Below are positions 46,707 through 59,352 of a stretch of 64,000 nucleotides of DNA, one piece after another (the first letter of the stretch is position 1; every line of letters begins with the position of its first letter). This DNA comes from Labia minor (Eukaryota; Arthropoda; Insecta; Dermaptera; Spongiphoridae). The stretch is from positions 67,950,501 through 68,014,500 of the forward strand of contig OY720349.1 of the NCBI GenBank assembly GCA_963082975.1, read 5' to 3'. Both the position numbers and the translations under genes were made by a program. Below the pieces are notes generated by a model that saw only the letters and a list, made by a program, of their open reading frames with translations, had not been told where the DNA came from and searched no databases.

Positions 46707-49575
46707 CTGTTGACAAAAGAAAAAAAAACACAACAAAAACAATCAATTAATAAATTTGAATGAGTTAGATTTAATAGAAAAAATTTATATTTTAATAAAT
46801 ATATAGAAAAAGAATAGAAGCGAGAAGCAGATCACACAAAATATCAATCTAAGATACATAGAAATTTTTTTAAGCAATATATAAATCTATTTAAGTTAGT
46901 GAAAAGTGTCTTGGATTGATTTTGAAATTGCATAAATGTGCCATGCCTAACTAATATAATTGATCCAATCGAGGAAGGCTTCCTCCCTGAAAAAAAATTG
47001 TATATAATAATTTTTATAAGAATTATTATTTAAAATTATTTGTAATATACAAGCAAAATTTAAAATATGTATCTTTAAAAGGAAGTTAACTTTTAATCCA
47101 TTTTTTTTTTTTTTTTTTTAAATTTATAAATTAAGAATAAATATTTATAAATCATTGTAATATTTATTGAATAATTAAAAAAATAAAAATTCAAATTAAA
47201 TGCAAATAATTATAATAAGAAAAATTAAATATTTATACTCGAATAAAATCAGAGTTATTATTTATGCTAGGGAAAAAAGTAATTATTTAATTAAACAACA
47301 ATTTATTATGATTTTTATTTATTTATTTATTTATTTATAAAGAACATATAATAAATTACAAGTTTTCTTGTTAAGAGCAATAGGATAATAATGAATAAGT
47401 TTATATAGGATTTAAGTAAATAAAGTAAAATATTTAACATATGTAGATGAAAATAATAAAATATTTCTTATTTTGAATAAGAGAATATTAAAATAGATAA
47501 AATGTTTCTTGTGGTAACCCCAAATTAATATTTCGAACTTTTATTATAACTGGAAAATTTAGGTTAGAGTAACTCATTAATATATATAAATAAAAATTCA
47601 TTAATATAACTATTCTTTTCTAAAGAATAAACTGTCCCTATTCGCGAATTCGCGAATAGTTTGAAGGATTTGAATTAATATAATAATTTTTAAGAATAAC
47701 ATTTTTAAGGAATTTCAAGTGTAGAACTTATAAAAATATTAAACATAAAATACACTAATGGTAAAATAATACAAACACTAAGGATTTGTGCTAAACATAA
47801 AACGTTTAGTAGGCTTGGCTACAAAATTGTGGCAACGAATTAAGACGACATTATTTCACATTTGAAATGTCTCTTCTCGTGAAGTGAAATGTTAACTTGT
47901 AACTTAGTAAAGTAAAATAATCAAATAGAAAGTTTAAATAGACAAATACTTTGTTTAAAAAAACATGCCTGTGATTATCAAACTTTATAAATAGGAATGA
48001 AAAATTTTATTTTTTTAAAATGCTGACTCAAGGCATTTTAAATGTAAAATAGTTGCATTTTAATAACTGCTGAAGAAGCCACAATTTCTTCTTCTGGTTT
48101 GGTTATTGATAATTTAATTTGAGTTAACAAAATATAAAGTAGGTGGTGGATTTTAGGTTTATTTACGTATATATTGAAATAAGAGGGGTAACCTTTAATA
48201 ATATTTTGAATTATTTATATTTTTAAAAGAATATTTTAAATAATAAATATATAATATATTGGCAAAAGAAGTTTTTGGGAAACAACTCAAGTTGTTTATT
48301 TTTTAAATATTGATTTGAAAAAATTAAATAATACGTAGGTATTATATAGATTTCGCTAATGGATAGTTATTAAAGTAATCAAAACTTTTTTTGAAAGTAT
48401 TTTTCTTTTTTGAGATGTTTGCAATTTTTAGTTACTACATATGCAATTTTTTTTTTTTTTTTTGTATAATTTACTGCTATACTATTTTATATTTAAATGT
48501 AAAAATAAATGATTAAAAAATGGATTTATTTATTTTCAAAGTAAAATCGAATGGATACTTTATTGAAATCCTATGTGTGGGATGAATTAGCTTTAATTTT
48601 TACATTATTACGACTTAAACCCTCCTAAAGAGATTTAATCAAGATTTTGAATGTTCATTCTTTTTTTTTTTTATATAAATCATAAATAAATTGGGAGAGT
48701 GCAGTTGGCCTGCCAAACCTTGGGGAAGGTATGTGTAAGGAGTCTCAAAAAGTAAATTTAGGTATTTTTACCAATAAAAATTAATATAAATAAAAATATT
48801 TTTAAAAAAATATTGTGGGAACATTAATTTTGTACCAAAAATAAAAATTATAACAAAATTGTTTTGTAAAAACCTACAGATAAGCACCCTCCCCATCCGA
48901 TCAACTTATTTTTAAGAAATATTAATTCTGGAATAACCACAGATTTCAACTTTGAAACAAACATTGTTTAAAATAATTAGTCAGGTTTCAGAGTAAGATT
49001 GAAAGTAAATTTACCCTGTCGTCCCTTTCGAATCAGAATAATACAGATATATTTTATAATTAACGTAATTAAATTAATTAGTTGATTAAAGCAATTCAAA
49101 AATAAGGCAAATTTTGTCAAACTTAGGAAAATAGGGTTAAATATTTTAAATATAATTAGTTGATTATATTTATTGCCTATTCTGTGATGTGACATATAAT
49201 ATACATATTATTTAACTTCGTTGTTTTTGTTGTTTTTTATATTCTTATAAAAATAAATACTTAAATCCTCTATATGAATTATTCTTTATTACTTACTGAT
49301 TATATTTCTATTTTATAAAAACAGAAAAATAAACTATTTATGTCTAGTAACAGAAAAAAAGAGAACGAACGCCAGTCTAGTCAGAGAGAATGCTTTTGAG
49401 AAAGGCGGCGCTGGTCTAGATTGATGATGTTCTTTCTCTTTTATCCATCTCAGTGTATCTAAGAGGGCAACTACATGTATCATCTTATGATCTATGTTAA
49501 AGCAGCAGTTACAATAGTTGCCCACTCAGGTTTAGAAATATAATTATATCAAATCACTAGAATTGTGTATTTTTT
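46707..49575. other. Intron; nothing firm except a possible MITE end
   Basis: AT-rich with T runs at 47101-47119 and 48448-48463. A possible MITE lies at 49338-49462. The minus-strand frame at 49334-49525 overlaps it and is probably not a gene. Confidence 0.45.
49338..49462. mobile_element. Diverged relative of the 34994 MITE
   Basis: The left end TTATGTCTAGTAACAGAAAA aligns with TTATGTATAGTAACGGAAAA at 34993. A weak partner, ATCCATCTCAGTGTATCTAA, lies at the right. The interior is GC-richer (GAAAGGCGGCGCTGG). It sits just downstream of the exon at 49576, in what would be that exon's 3' untranslated region. Confidence 0.4.
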
Positions 49576-50054
49576 TTAAGTCTGATGAGTATTTTTAATA
49601 TGTTCTGTTAAACTTGATTTTTGTCTATAACGTCTAGTGCATAAATGACAAGGAAATTTTGCGTCAAGGCCACATTCATATCTCAAATGATGCACCAATG
49701 TATTTTTATGCAAATAGGATCGGTCACATTTTGGACATAAATATTTCGGTCGAGATTCTTTTGGACGTAGATGTTTCGAATTAATATGATTTTTTAAATT
49801 GCCTTTCCGTTTAGTAGAAAAATCACAAAAAGTGCATTGATATTGTTTCGGTGTGTTACATTCATTACGATAATGATAACGGCAAGAATTTTCACTACCA
49901 AAGACACGATAACATTTCGGACATAAAAAATTATTATGAATTGTTTGAATTGGGGCAGAATTGTTATCTAAGAAGGAGTTTTCGGCAGAATCATCGTCAT
50001 CGATATCCCCATCCTGATCGATATTACCCTCTTGAGTATAATTTAAATTCTCCT
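49576..50054 (-). CDS. lola: Lola-type alternative 3' exon, four zinc fingers
   Basis: This frame of 159 residues contains no methionine at all, so it is visible only from the acceptor (T run then CAG, AG at 50056-50055). The leader EENLNYTQEGNIDQDGDIDD is strongly acidic. Unit one: CPKCYRVFGSENSCRYHY with NEC (C2HC) and CTFCDFSTKRKGNLKNH with KH (C2H2). Unit two: CPKCDRSYLHKNTLVHHL with YEC and CHLCTRRYRQKSSLTEH with TH, ending QT and a stop at 49576-49578. All sixteen zinc ligands are intact. The linker YECGLDAKF and RQKSS make unit two type A. A plus-strand frame over the leader is a shadow. Confidence 0.88.
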
Positions 50055-50269
50055 CTGAAAAAAAAAAAACAAAAACAAAAAAAAAAGATTGAAAATCATA
50101 TTAAAATAAAAATAGAAATAAATAAATTTTTAAAAATCAATTCATAATTGATTGATTGTTTATCAAATTAAAATCAAGTATAAAATAATAGAGTAATTAT
50201 TTAAAATTAAAAGAAATGTGAAAAATTATAATAATATGTAGACATACAAGTTAGTAAGAGATGTAATTT

Positions 50270-50305
<36 letters not shown>

Positions 50306-52782
50306 AAGTAAAGAAATTACAAGATTTTTATTCAATAAATTTTCTTTAGATGAAAATGCAATAGATATTAGTAGTTCTATACGCACAATCATGTAAGGAA
50401 AATTTATAACTTTTTTTAAAAAATAATCTTATTTAATAATGTTAAATAATGTTATATAAGAATAATAAAAACACAATTCAAGTGTTAAAATAATTATCTA
50501 AATTTTTTTATTTTAATAATTGAATAGGATCTAATAAATAAAAACATTAAGTAAATATAAAGAGGAAATTAAATAAAAACTAAAAGATATATAAATAATA
50601 TAAGAAATAAATAATAGTATCTAGAAATCAACATGTTTAGAACTAAAAGAAAAAGAATATATCATAATAAGAAAAATAATTATTACAATTTTGCTCTGTA
50701 AAAAAATAAAATATATAATATTATTAATATAATACCTAGATGATAAATAAGATTGAGTGTCTTTTTTTTTTATTTAATTTGAAATTGAAATAGTAGAATT
50801 ATTAAATGATCTATAAAAGAAAATAACAAATTTATTCTTTATGCACAATCTTAAAAAAGAGCCTTATCTTATTATGTTTGTAATATCTAAAAAAAATGTC
50901 ACTTTTAGCATTTATAGAAATTATTTATTTATTTATATGAATTTAATATTAAAATATGTTTCAATTTACAATAATTAAAATATATATAATAGTTAAGTAT
51001 AACACAATAATAATAATAATATTTATATTAATCGTAAATATCTATACATTTGGAAAATAAATAAATGAAATTGATTTCATTTTATTAAGTTATATGATAT
51101 TTAAAATTTTAAATTATTGATAAATTGGTAATTAAATCAAGACATTAAATGAATATGATATATTTTAAAAAAAAAATGTCAATTTATTTTGCAATATTAT
51201 TGATGAAATTTTGCAAATTAAAGATATTGAAATTATGGAATATAAATAATATATATTAAATTAATAATTAAATACCTTTCTAATGAATAATTTACATATG
51301 TACACATGTTTAATTTAAACTCATTTTAATTGGTATATAATTTTTATCTCACAAAATTTCGACCGGTAACAATTTGACGTTTGAATATAAAATTTATCAT
51401 ATCATTTAATAAATTGACATATCTTATGTTCATTTATTTAAAAGATTACAATTCTTAAAAAAAAAACAAAAAAACAAGTTTATTGATGAAGAGAACAATT
51501 AAAAAATTTTCAATTTATTTAAAAAATATATTTCTCATCTCATATATTACATATAATAACAAGATTAATAAAAATTAAAATAAAAATTTTTATATTTCAA
51601 TGTTGGCATGGATGGAAATATTAAACGCAAAAATTTTAAAATTATTTTAATTTTTAAATTAATTTTTTAAAAATTTATTAATGTAACAAAATTAATATTT
51701 AAAATTTCAAAATAAATTTTTCTATAATTAATATTAATGAATTATTTTAATGATTTTAATTATTTTAATAAAATAATATTATTATTTATTAAGATATTAT
51801 TTTATTTTATTTTTATATTCTCAAGACTTATTCCAGAATTTCTTAAATATTTAAATCAAAAAAAAAACATGATCGATTGAAAACAATAAAAAAAAAAAAA
51901 TTTGGGATTCTATCATCTTAAAAAAAAGTTGGTGTTTGTGCACACGTGCTTTTTGGAGGGAAAAAATATTAATATGAACGATAGAAATTTTTCCTTGGCT
52001 AGGAATATATAGTGTAGCTATAAAATAATTTCTATATTAATAAATAAAAATTTATAATATAGCCAGAATAGAAATGACTTAATCAAAAATAAGTATATAT
52101 TTATAAAAATACTATATTCCTATGTATATTTATAATAAACTTTTAATTTATTTTTTAACAAAATATGTATCTATGACCCTTAAACATTATTCAGTTTTTA
52201 TAAGTTGAATTATAATATAATTTAAAATATATATATATATATAAATAATTTAAATAAATAAAAAAAAAAAAAATCTTATTTATTTATTTTTTTTTTCATT
52301 TGAATTAATGAATTATGAAGTAAGTTGTTTCAAATTTAATAATTTTTTTTTTCTTTTTATATAACAATTCACTTTCGACATTTTTTTTTTTAACAGGGTG
52401 GAATTTAAAGTCGAATCTTATTTATATTAAAGAACATCTTATAAGTATGGTCTTAGCATGGTCACTATCACTAGTGTACTATACGTTACGTACTTAAGTT
52501 GATCTTCAATATTCATTCGACTATGAATTCAGCCCATATAAAAATAAAATTAACATTTCGCATCAATGAGGCATTATTAAGAATTTCAAAGATCTCAATT
52601 GAAAAAAAATTTACATTAAGAATATTCTTAGTGAAAAAATTGAGTTTCCAATAAATACAGCAGCATCTGTTGAATGAAGAGAACAGAAAAGAACTGGAGT
52701 AAATGCATAGGAGAGAGCCATTCTTCCAAAATCTATGAGTCAAATTTATCTTATAAAACAATTTAAACTGTATTTATATTGT
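50055..52782. other. Intron; AT-rich, one doubtful exon relic
   Basis: A TA run lies at 50275-50303. The stretch 52500-52760 has a minus-strand frame with CCIYWKLNFFTKNILNVNFF, loosely like the second finger of the exon at 15498 (CSICLKKFFRKDILKVH). It may be a relic or chance and is treated in the findings. Otherwise nothing. Confidence 0.4.
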
Positions 52783-53201
52783 TTATGAATTTATCTGTAT
52801 ATGTTTGGATGTTAGCATATGCTTTTTTTTAAAATGTATGTTTAGATCATTCGGTTTATATCCTAAATAATTACATTGCGGACATTTATATGGTGGGGGC
52901 AATCTGCAAAAATTGATTATATGATTTTCATAATTCGCTATGCGTGAATATTGAAGATTACATTTGGGACAGGTCCAGAGTTTTTTCGAGTGAGACCCGA
53001 GATGAATTTCCAGATGACTTTTCCTTTTTGCACTGTATGGGCAAATTGGGCAATGAAACGGTTTTCCTTTACCACAATCGTATCTTAAATGTTGTTTTAA
53101 ACATTGAATATTTTTATATCTTTTTTTACATGTATTACATTGATAAATGGGCGCTGAAGCATTGATAGCAAAATCTTCAGATAATGGATCAGTTGATGCA
53201 G
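52783..53201 (-). CDS. lola: Lola-type alternative 3' exon, four zinc fingers
   Basis: Found by reading from the acceptor CTTTTTCTTTTTTCAG (AG at 53203-53202); only a late methionine exists. The leader AASTDPLSEDFAINASAPIY is followed by CNTCKKRYKNIQCLKQHL with YDC (C2HC) and CPICPYSAKRKSHLEIH with a closing H only three residues on (LGSH). Then come CPKCNLQYSRIANYENHI with NFC (C2HC) and CPQCNYLGYKPNDLNIH with KH (C2H2). It adds 139 residues and stops at 52783-52785. The second unit has lost the usual ECG linker (NFCRLPPPYKC), making this the most divergent four-finger exon. A plus-strand frame overlapping it is a shadow. Confidence 0.87.
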
Positions 53202-56200
53202 CTGAAAAAAGAAAAAGAAATTATATATTAATAACAATAAATTTAATTTAAAGAAATTCTTGCACATTTATACAGTTCAATTGATTAGGCACTTTTCTGA
53301 AAGATTTAAAAACTACGTTAACGATATATGTAAATTATATAACAAATACTTCCTTCAATTGAGTAAACAATTAATATTATATTTACTAAGTTAAATGTTT
53401 GTATATAAAATTGATAAATTATAGATATATTAATTAAATTCTTTTTTATTTGAAATAGTGTTAAATTTAACATAAATTAGAGTGTATTTTGTTAAAAAGT
53501 TAAGTTTACAAATTAACTAAGTGTATTACACTCTCTCTTTCTTTTTATTTTCTTATGATATTTTTATGATTATTTTTAATCATTATAAATAATGTGTGAA
53601 AAATATTATTTTATTTATTTATAAATAAATAATAATTTATAATATGTATATATTTATATTACCTAAATATATATTTTGTTGTGATTTAATTATTTTAATT
53701 GTCACAAGTTTTATAATAAAAGTACCTACCATGTATTATTTTAAACATTTTAGGGGGACTAACATTTTTTAATAATAGTAATAATAAGTATTAAGAAAAT
53801 CGAGAAATGTATTAATACTATTTATTTCATATTTACAAATCAAACATTAAGAAGAAACATTTATTAATCATTTTAATTTATTTAGTTTCTAATCTATAAT
53901 TAAAAAAAAAAATACTTGCATAAAATAAAATATGTACATAATTCTTTCCATTCATTAAACCTTAAGTTAATTAAAATACAATAAAAAAATACTTAGTTCA
54001 AAAAATATATAATTTCTCATAAGTTTAAATTATTGTTTATTTAATAATAAATTAAAACATGAAGAGATTTTTATAATATTAAATATTAATAAAATAAATA
54101 GTAAAAAAGTAATAGTAATAGTAAATAAAATAGTACAATTAGATTATAATGATATGTACATATATTCCTAAATGAAAATGTTATTTTAATTCTTAATTTT
54201 AGGATATCATAAATACTTACCTCTTATTATGTATAATTAAATAGTAAAATTTTTAAAGGAAATCATGAAGCTTTAAGACAAAAATATAATAACAAATTTA
54301 AAAATTTCATTTATTTATGGAATTTTTCTCAAAATAACTGATCAAGTGTGGTAAGGCCACACAAAAAGCAGTTTTAACCAGCAAGCGTTATGTTACAACA
54401 CTAAAGTGGTGAACAAGTGGTGAAAGACATAGAGCAACACTTACTTGCTCACCAGCTCTGTCTGATCACACAGAACTGGTTTCATAGTTGTTACTCAACT
54501 GCATTGTGTTGTCAAAAATTTACAGAAATTGCTTTTTATGTGACCGTATGTTTAGTACCTGTAAAAAAAAATTTAGTTTAATTTTTTTCTTCCCACGCTA
54601 CCTTCTTCTAGAAAAATTAAAAGGTTAATTGCTTTTATAATTATCAAGTAGAATTATAATAATAATAATAAATTAATTAATTTATTGAACATTTCACTTT
54701 TTTTTTGGCTTTTAATAAATACACACTTAATTATAAAATAAAAATCATTTGAAATTTGTTGGATAAACTACTTACCATCAATCATCATTAATTCAATTAT
54801 ACATATAAATGAAATATAAAAATTGTACAATTTAATAAAAAAAATTTATTCATATGAAAAAGAGTATAGATAGATTCATTATTATTACTTACATTAAAGT
54901 TTCTAAATATTAATTATACATACATATGTTTGTTTTATTTCTTATTTTTTATTAAGATTTATTAAGATTTTTTAAATGTAATAATTATAAAATTATAAAA
55001 ACGTTAATTTAGAAAAACATTTATTTTATTTATTAATATAATAACGTGATTCTATAAAATAATGATTAATTATAGGTGAAAATAATATTTTTTGTTGTTT
55101 TAATAATACACATTGTAGGTATATACATAATAGTCATACATATGTTTCAATTCTTATATTTCATATATATATTTACATATATTTATAAATATATGAAAAT
55201 TTAACAAAATTAAAAAAACGATTAGAAATAAGTTGTGTAATCTAATTTAATTTTTAATTTGTCTTAGTAAAATACATTTATTTTACGTATAGAAATTTTA
55301 AAATTAACGAGTAATTAATTAATGGTATTATATAATCAATAAACAATTTATTTGAGTATAAATTTATTTTTTTTATTATTATAAATAGTACCTGGATCAA
55401 CGAGCAGCCTCTCGGTGCTTTAATAAATTAATATTTTTTATGACTATGAATAAATATTGTTTTATGAATATTACGAGTTTGTGACTGAGAAAATTAATAA
55501 ATTCGGAAATGAATGAATATCCTGCTCCTTTTTTCTACTTTTCTATCTAATAATCATTTCTATTTGTACGTTGTAAATGTCTATCAATTTCTTTTCTTTT
55601 TACATAATTTTGGTATAAAATATTTTATAATAATTTATTAAAATCACACAACACCTGGCTGTTTTAAAAGATCTCACATTTTATTTAATAATATTAAATA
55701 TTATTAGATCATATTTATTTAACAATTTATTTAAAATAAGATGTTCTTTAATTATAATTTTAAATGAATATCAATTAAAAAGAAATTAAGAAATTAAGGA
55801 ATTAATAATTTGTTAAAAATTTTCAAGATCAGAAAGAAATATATATATATATATTTGCAAGAATCATAAGAAAACTTTTAGAATATTAAAATAAGTAATA
55901 TTTAAAATTTCTTTTATAATTGTACATTTGTATTTCTATGTTGCTAACTTATTTTCACCTCAAAAACTTATTATGTGAATTTCATCAAAGTTATTTGCGT
56001 GAGTTTAAGACCAGACATATTTTACTATTCTTGCTAGTATAATAAGATTAGTTAGATAGATAGATAGATTTACACAAAATTATAAAAGAAATAAAACAAA
56101 AATATCATAAAGTCTACTTATAATATTGTATATTGTATATTTAATTTATGGCAATTTAATTAATATAGCTAATTGTAAAACAGTTATATAATAGTCTTAT

Positions 56201-56563
56201 AAGCATACTTTTTTATTAATTAAATAAAGCATAACGTAATGATTAACACAAATACAAATAACTATTATATATAAAGGTCACACATACATATATATTCCAA
56301 TTTCATAAATCTAAGAAGAAACTAATAAATTAATTGTAATTTATTTAAATAATTATCAAATTATGAAATTAGTTATTTGAATTTAAAATTGTTTTTTTTT
56401 TTTTTTAGGTAACTTGAATTTATTCCATTTGTTACAATCTCGAACGAATATTTGAGTGAGTTGAGTTGAGCACTCTTGAGAGAAATATTATTAAATTCTA
56501 CAAAGGGTTTTTATTACTAAGCTTATAGCATAATATAGAACATGAATAATAGCTGTTTAAATT
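53202..56563. other. Intron; holds a MITE
   Basis: The MITE at 54349-54555 is listed separately. Short GC-richer strings near 55388 (GTACCTGGATCAACGAGC) recur near 29384 in similar form. The remainder is AT-rich. Confidence 0.5.
54349..54555. mobile_element. MITE with AAAAAGCA-containing inverted ends
   Basis: Left TAAGGCCACACAAAAAGCAG and right end read inward TACGGTCACATAAAAAGCAA agree at 15 of 20 positions. The 200-bp interior is less AT-rich than the intron and non-coding. No exact flanking duplication seen, so the superfamily is left open. Confidence 0.6.
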
Positions 56564-56961
56564 TCATTTAGTGCTATGCCTTAAGTGGACATGAGATTTT
56601 AGAGAAATCTCGCGGTGGGATCGATATGAACAATAGGTGCATTTAAATGAAGGTTCAGTCCCGCAATAGTACCGTATATGATTTTCTAAACTTTTCGGAT
56701 TTTTATATACCTTATGACAATAGGTACATTCGTAAGCAGGTGGATCTTCTTTAGAAATGCGATGTTTATAAAAAATATGCATTTGCAAATGATTTTTTCT
56801 CCTCGCTTTATAATTGCATTCACTACACTCAAATACCCTCTCTTTGCCACAATCTTTTCGTAAATGAGCGGAGAGCGAAGCACGATTTTTATAGATTTTT
56901 AAACATTGGTGACACTGCGTTTTTTCAACTTCAAATCGTGCTGGCCATGGTTCATCTGAAT
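56564..56961 (-). CDS. lola: Lola-type alternative 3' exon, four zinc fingers (tandem twin 1)
   Basis: The acceptor is ATTTTCTTTCAG (AG at 56963-56962). The leader DSDEPWPARFEVEKTQ is followed by CHQCLKIYKNRASLSAHL with KDC (C2HC) and CSECNYKARRKNHLQMH with KH (C2H2). A short linker leads to CTYCHKVYKNPKSLENHI with YYC and CTYCSYRSHREISLKSH with RH. It adds 132 residues with all zinc ligands intact. The exon has exactly the same coding length (398 bases) as the next exon upstream at 58280 and shares long identical stretches with it (LKIYKNRASL, YKNPKSLENHIRY). It is a tandem duplicate, and the differences are mostly substitutions. Confidence 0.92.
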
Positions 56962-58279
56962 CTGAAAGAAAATAATAAAAATATTGCAATCAATTTAAAG
57001 ATAATAAAATAAATTTCTTAATTTTAATTTAACAAAAAATTAATCTTACAATAAAAGAAATATAAATATGAAATACCCATGATGAAGTACTCTTATATTA
57101 GTTATATTAATTAAAAATAATGAATAAAGTGAAAAATTTCAATAATTAATTTATGGAATGAAGAGACTAATAAATAAAAATAGATAGACAAAGGAAAAAA
57201 AAAAGAAATTTCAATATATGTACCTTACAATTTTCAAATTTAGTTATTAACAAGTAATCATAGAATTATGTTTGTTAATAAGTAATAAATAACTTACCTA
57301 AAATTGTTTTATTTAGATGAATAAGATTTGAATGATCAAACCATTTTTTTTTTTAAAGTATATATTGAATACTCGTATCTGAAGTTAGTACAATTATTTT
57401 TTAATGAAAATTACTTTTGGATATAAATAATATGATATCATCAAATTTCTTAGCTTGGATAAATTCAATACATTTGATTGTTTTAATATTTTTAATTGTT
57501 TTTGGCACTTAATAAGAATAAATTATATATTTTGGAATTAGGTTATATGTATTTATATTTTGAGGTTAAAAAATAAATAAATAAATAAATTTAGATATAG
57601 AAATAATGAAAAAATACTAACGTAATAATTTACATATATTCCTAAATCCAGCAGCATCAGCATCATAAATATTTAGTTTGATAATAAAATGACTTTTTGA
57701 TATGTACAATAATAAACTTATCTCTTTTTTTATCTTTCGAGCTAGAGAAAAAAAATTATTTAAGGGTAGTCAAAAATTTAAATATAAATTATTATTTAAC
57801 ATTTTATTTTAGAATATACCATTTATTTATTAATTGTTACATATATAGAACATATACTTGTTTATTTGTAATTAAACAAACCTTTTTAAAGGCACAATTA
57901 ATTTTTTCTTAAATTTTTTTTTTTTAAGAAATATAAAACAAGTTTAAAAATAAAAATAAAAATAAAAAACAAAACAAACTAGATGACCTTAGTACCATTT
58001 ATTTAAGGTAAAATAATAAATAAATAAAATAGTTTCTTTCTATTTATATATTTAATAAGTAATATATATGTATATATATATATAATTTATATAAAGGATA
58101 TTTTACATTTAGGAATTTAGGAATAAAAGGGTAAGAATTATTTATTCGTTTCAATTTTTTTGATTGTAAAAAATTACATTAGCACCTTGACCATATCTAC
58201 TAAGTGATGAATATTTAGAAAAAGAAGAAGAAAAAAATAGGAATATTTATAAAAATATTAATTTTTTTCAAAAAAGAAA
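56962..58279. other. Intron between the twin exons, nothing recognised
   Basis: At 1.3 kb it is the shortest inter-exon distance in the array, consistent with tandem duplication of one exon. AT-rich only; the plus-strand frame at 57697-57912 shows no motif. Confidence 0.5.
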
Positions 58280-58677
58280 TCAATTAATTTTATGAATACG
58301 CCATAAATGAGATCTCATTGATGTGTCTCGATGAGATGAAAATGAACAATAGGGACATTGAATTGGCGGTTCCGATTGATTTCCACAATATCGGATATGA
58401 TTTTCTAAACTTTTGGGATTTTTATAAGACTTTTGACAATTTAAACATTGATAAGCCGGTGGAATTTTTTTCGACATCCGATGCATATATAATATATGAA
58501 CATCTAAATGTGCCTTCCTTCTTGCCTTATATATACATTCAGTACATTGATATTCTCTAGCTTTACCACAATCTTTATGTAAATGTGCTAATAGGGATGC
58601 TCGATTTTTATAGATTTTCAAACACTGGGGACATTGAATTTTTTCTTCTTCTTTAAATGAAAAATTCCATTCAGGAT
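58280..58677 (-). CDS. lola: Lola-type alternative 3' exon, four zinc fingers (tandem twin 2)
   Basis: The acceptor is TTTTTATCTTGCAG (AG at 58679-58678). The frame begins DPEWNFSFKEEEKIQ, about 20 codons before the first internal ATG, then CPQCLKIYKNRASLLAHL with KDC (C2HC) and CTECIYKARRKAHLDVH with MH (C2H2). These are followed by CLNCQKSYKNPKSLENHI with RYC and CPYCSFSSHRDTSMRSH with IH. It adds 132 residues. In the third finger one residue before the closing Cys is missing relative to its twin (RYC against RYYC), and the linker is longer (GNQSEPPIQ), so the total is unchanged. This is the 5'-most exon of the array in the window. Confidence 0.92.
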
Positions 58678-59352
58678 CTGCAAGATAAAAATCAACATTC
58701 AGATTAAAACAACTTCAATCAAAATAAACAAATAAATCAGAATTATATTTAATTATAAATAATATAACCTTGTTGTGTTAAAATAAACATTAAAATAATA
58801 ACCGAAAAGAAAAAAAAACCATCAACCCCGTTACAGAGAGTTAGTAATGCTGTGATGTGCTTACTCTTTTGTTTATTTACAGAGAAGACATGATTTATGT
58901 ATTAATAAAAAAATGAAATACAATAATATTGTTTTTTTTTTTTTTTTTTTTTTTAAATGGATCTACATATTGAGAAAATAAAACAGGAATGGTAATCGAA
59001 TTAAAAACCAACATTTATATATTTTATGGTCCATAAGTATTTTTCAAATTTTATATTATAAAAAATGATTTTTGTGATACCAACACTTCTATTATTATTA
59101 AATATCGTATTAATATTTAGTTCATTTAGTATTACTAATATTCGATCAATTGATAATATATGATAGGGCAAGCGGTGAGTAAGTAAATAAAAAATAAAAG
59201 AATAAATAAGTAAATTTTTGCAAAATGAAATAAATAATTTATAAAATAAAAAATGTTTTAGGAAACATACTTAAATATAAATCGAAATTATATTAACTAA
59301 ATTATTTATTTTTAATAATCATGTGTTATTTTGAACTCTAGGATTCTTAATA
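58678..59352. other. Intron between the first exon of the window and the hAT element
   Basis: AT-rich with a T run at 58931-58954. A GC-richer string near 58826-58865 (CCCCGTTACAGAGAG) is unassigned. Confidence 0.45.

Noticed and set aside
49334-49525. Minus-strand frame MGNYCNCCFNIDHKM...
   Set aside because: It overlaps a MITE-like element, has no motif, and lies beyond the stop of the lola-type exon.
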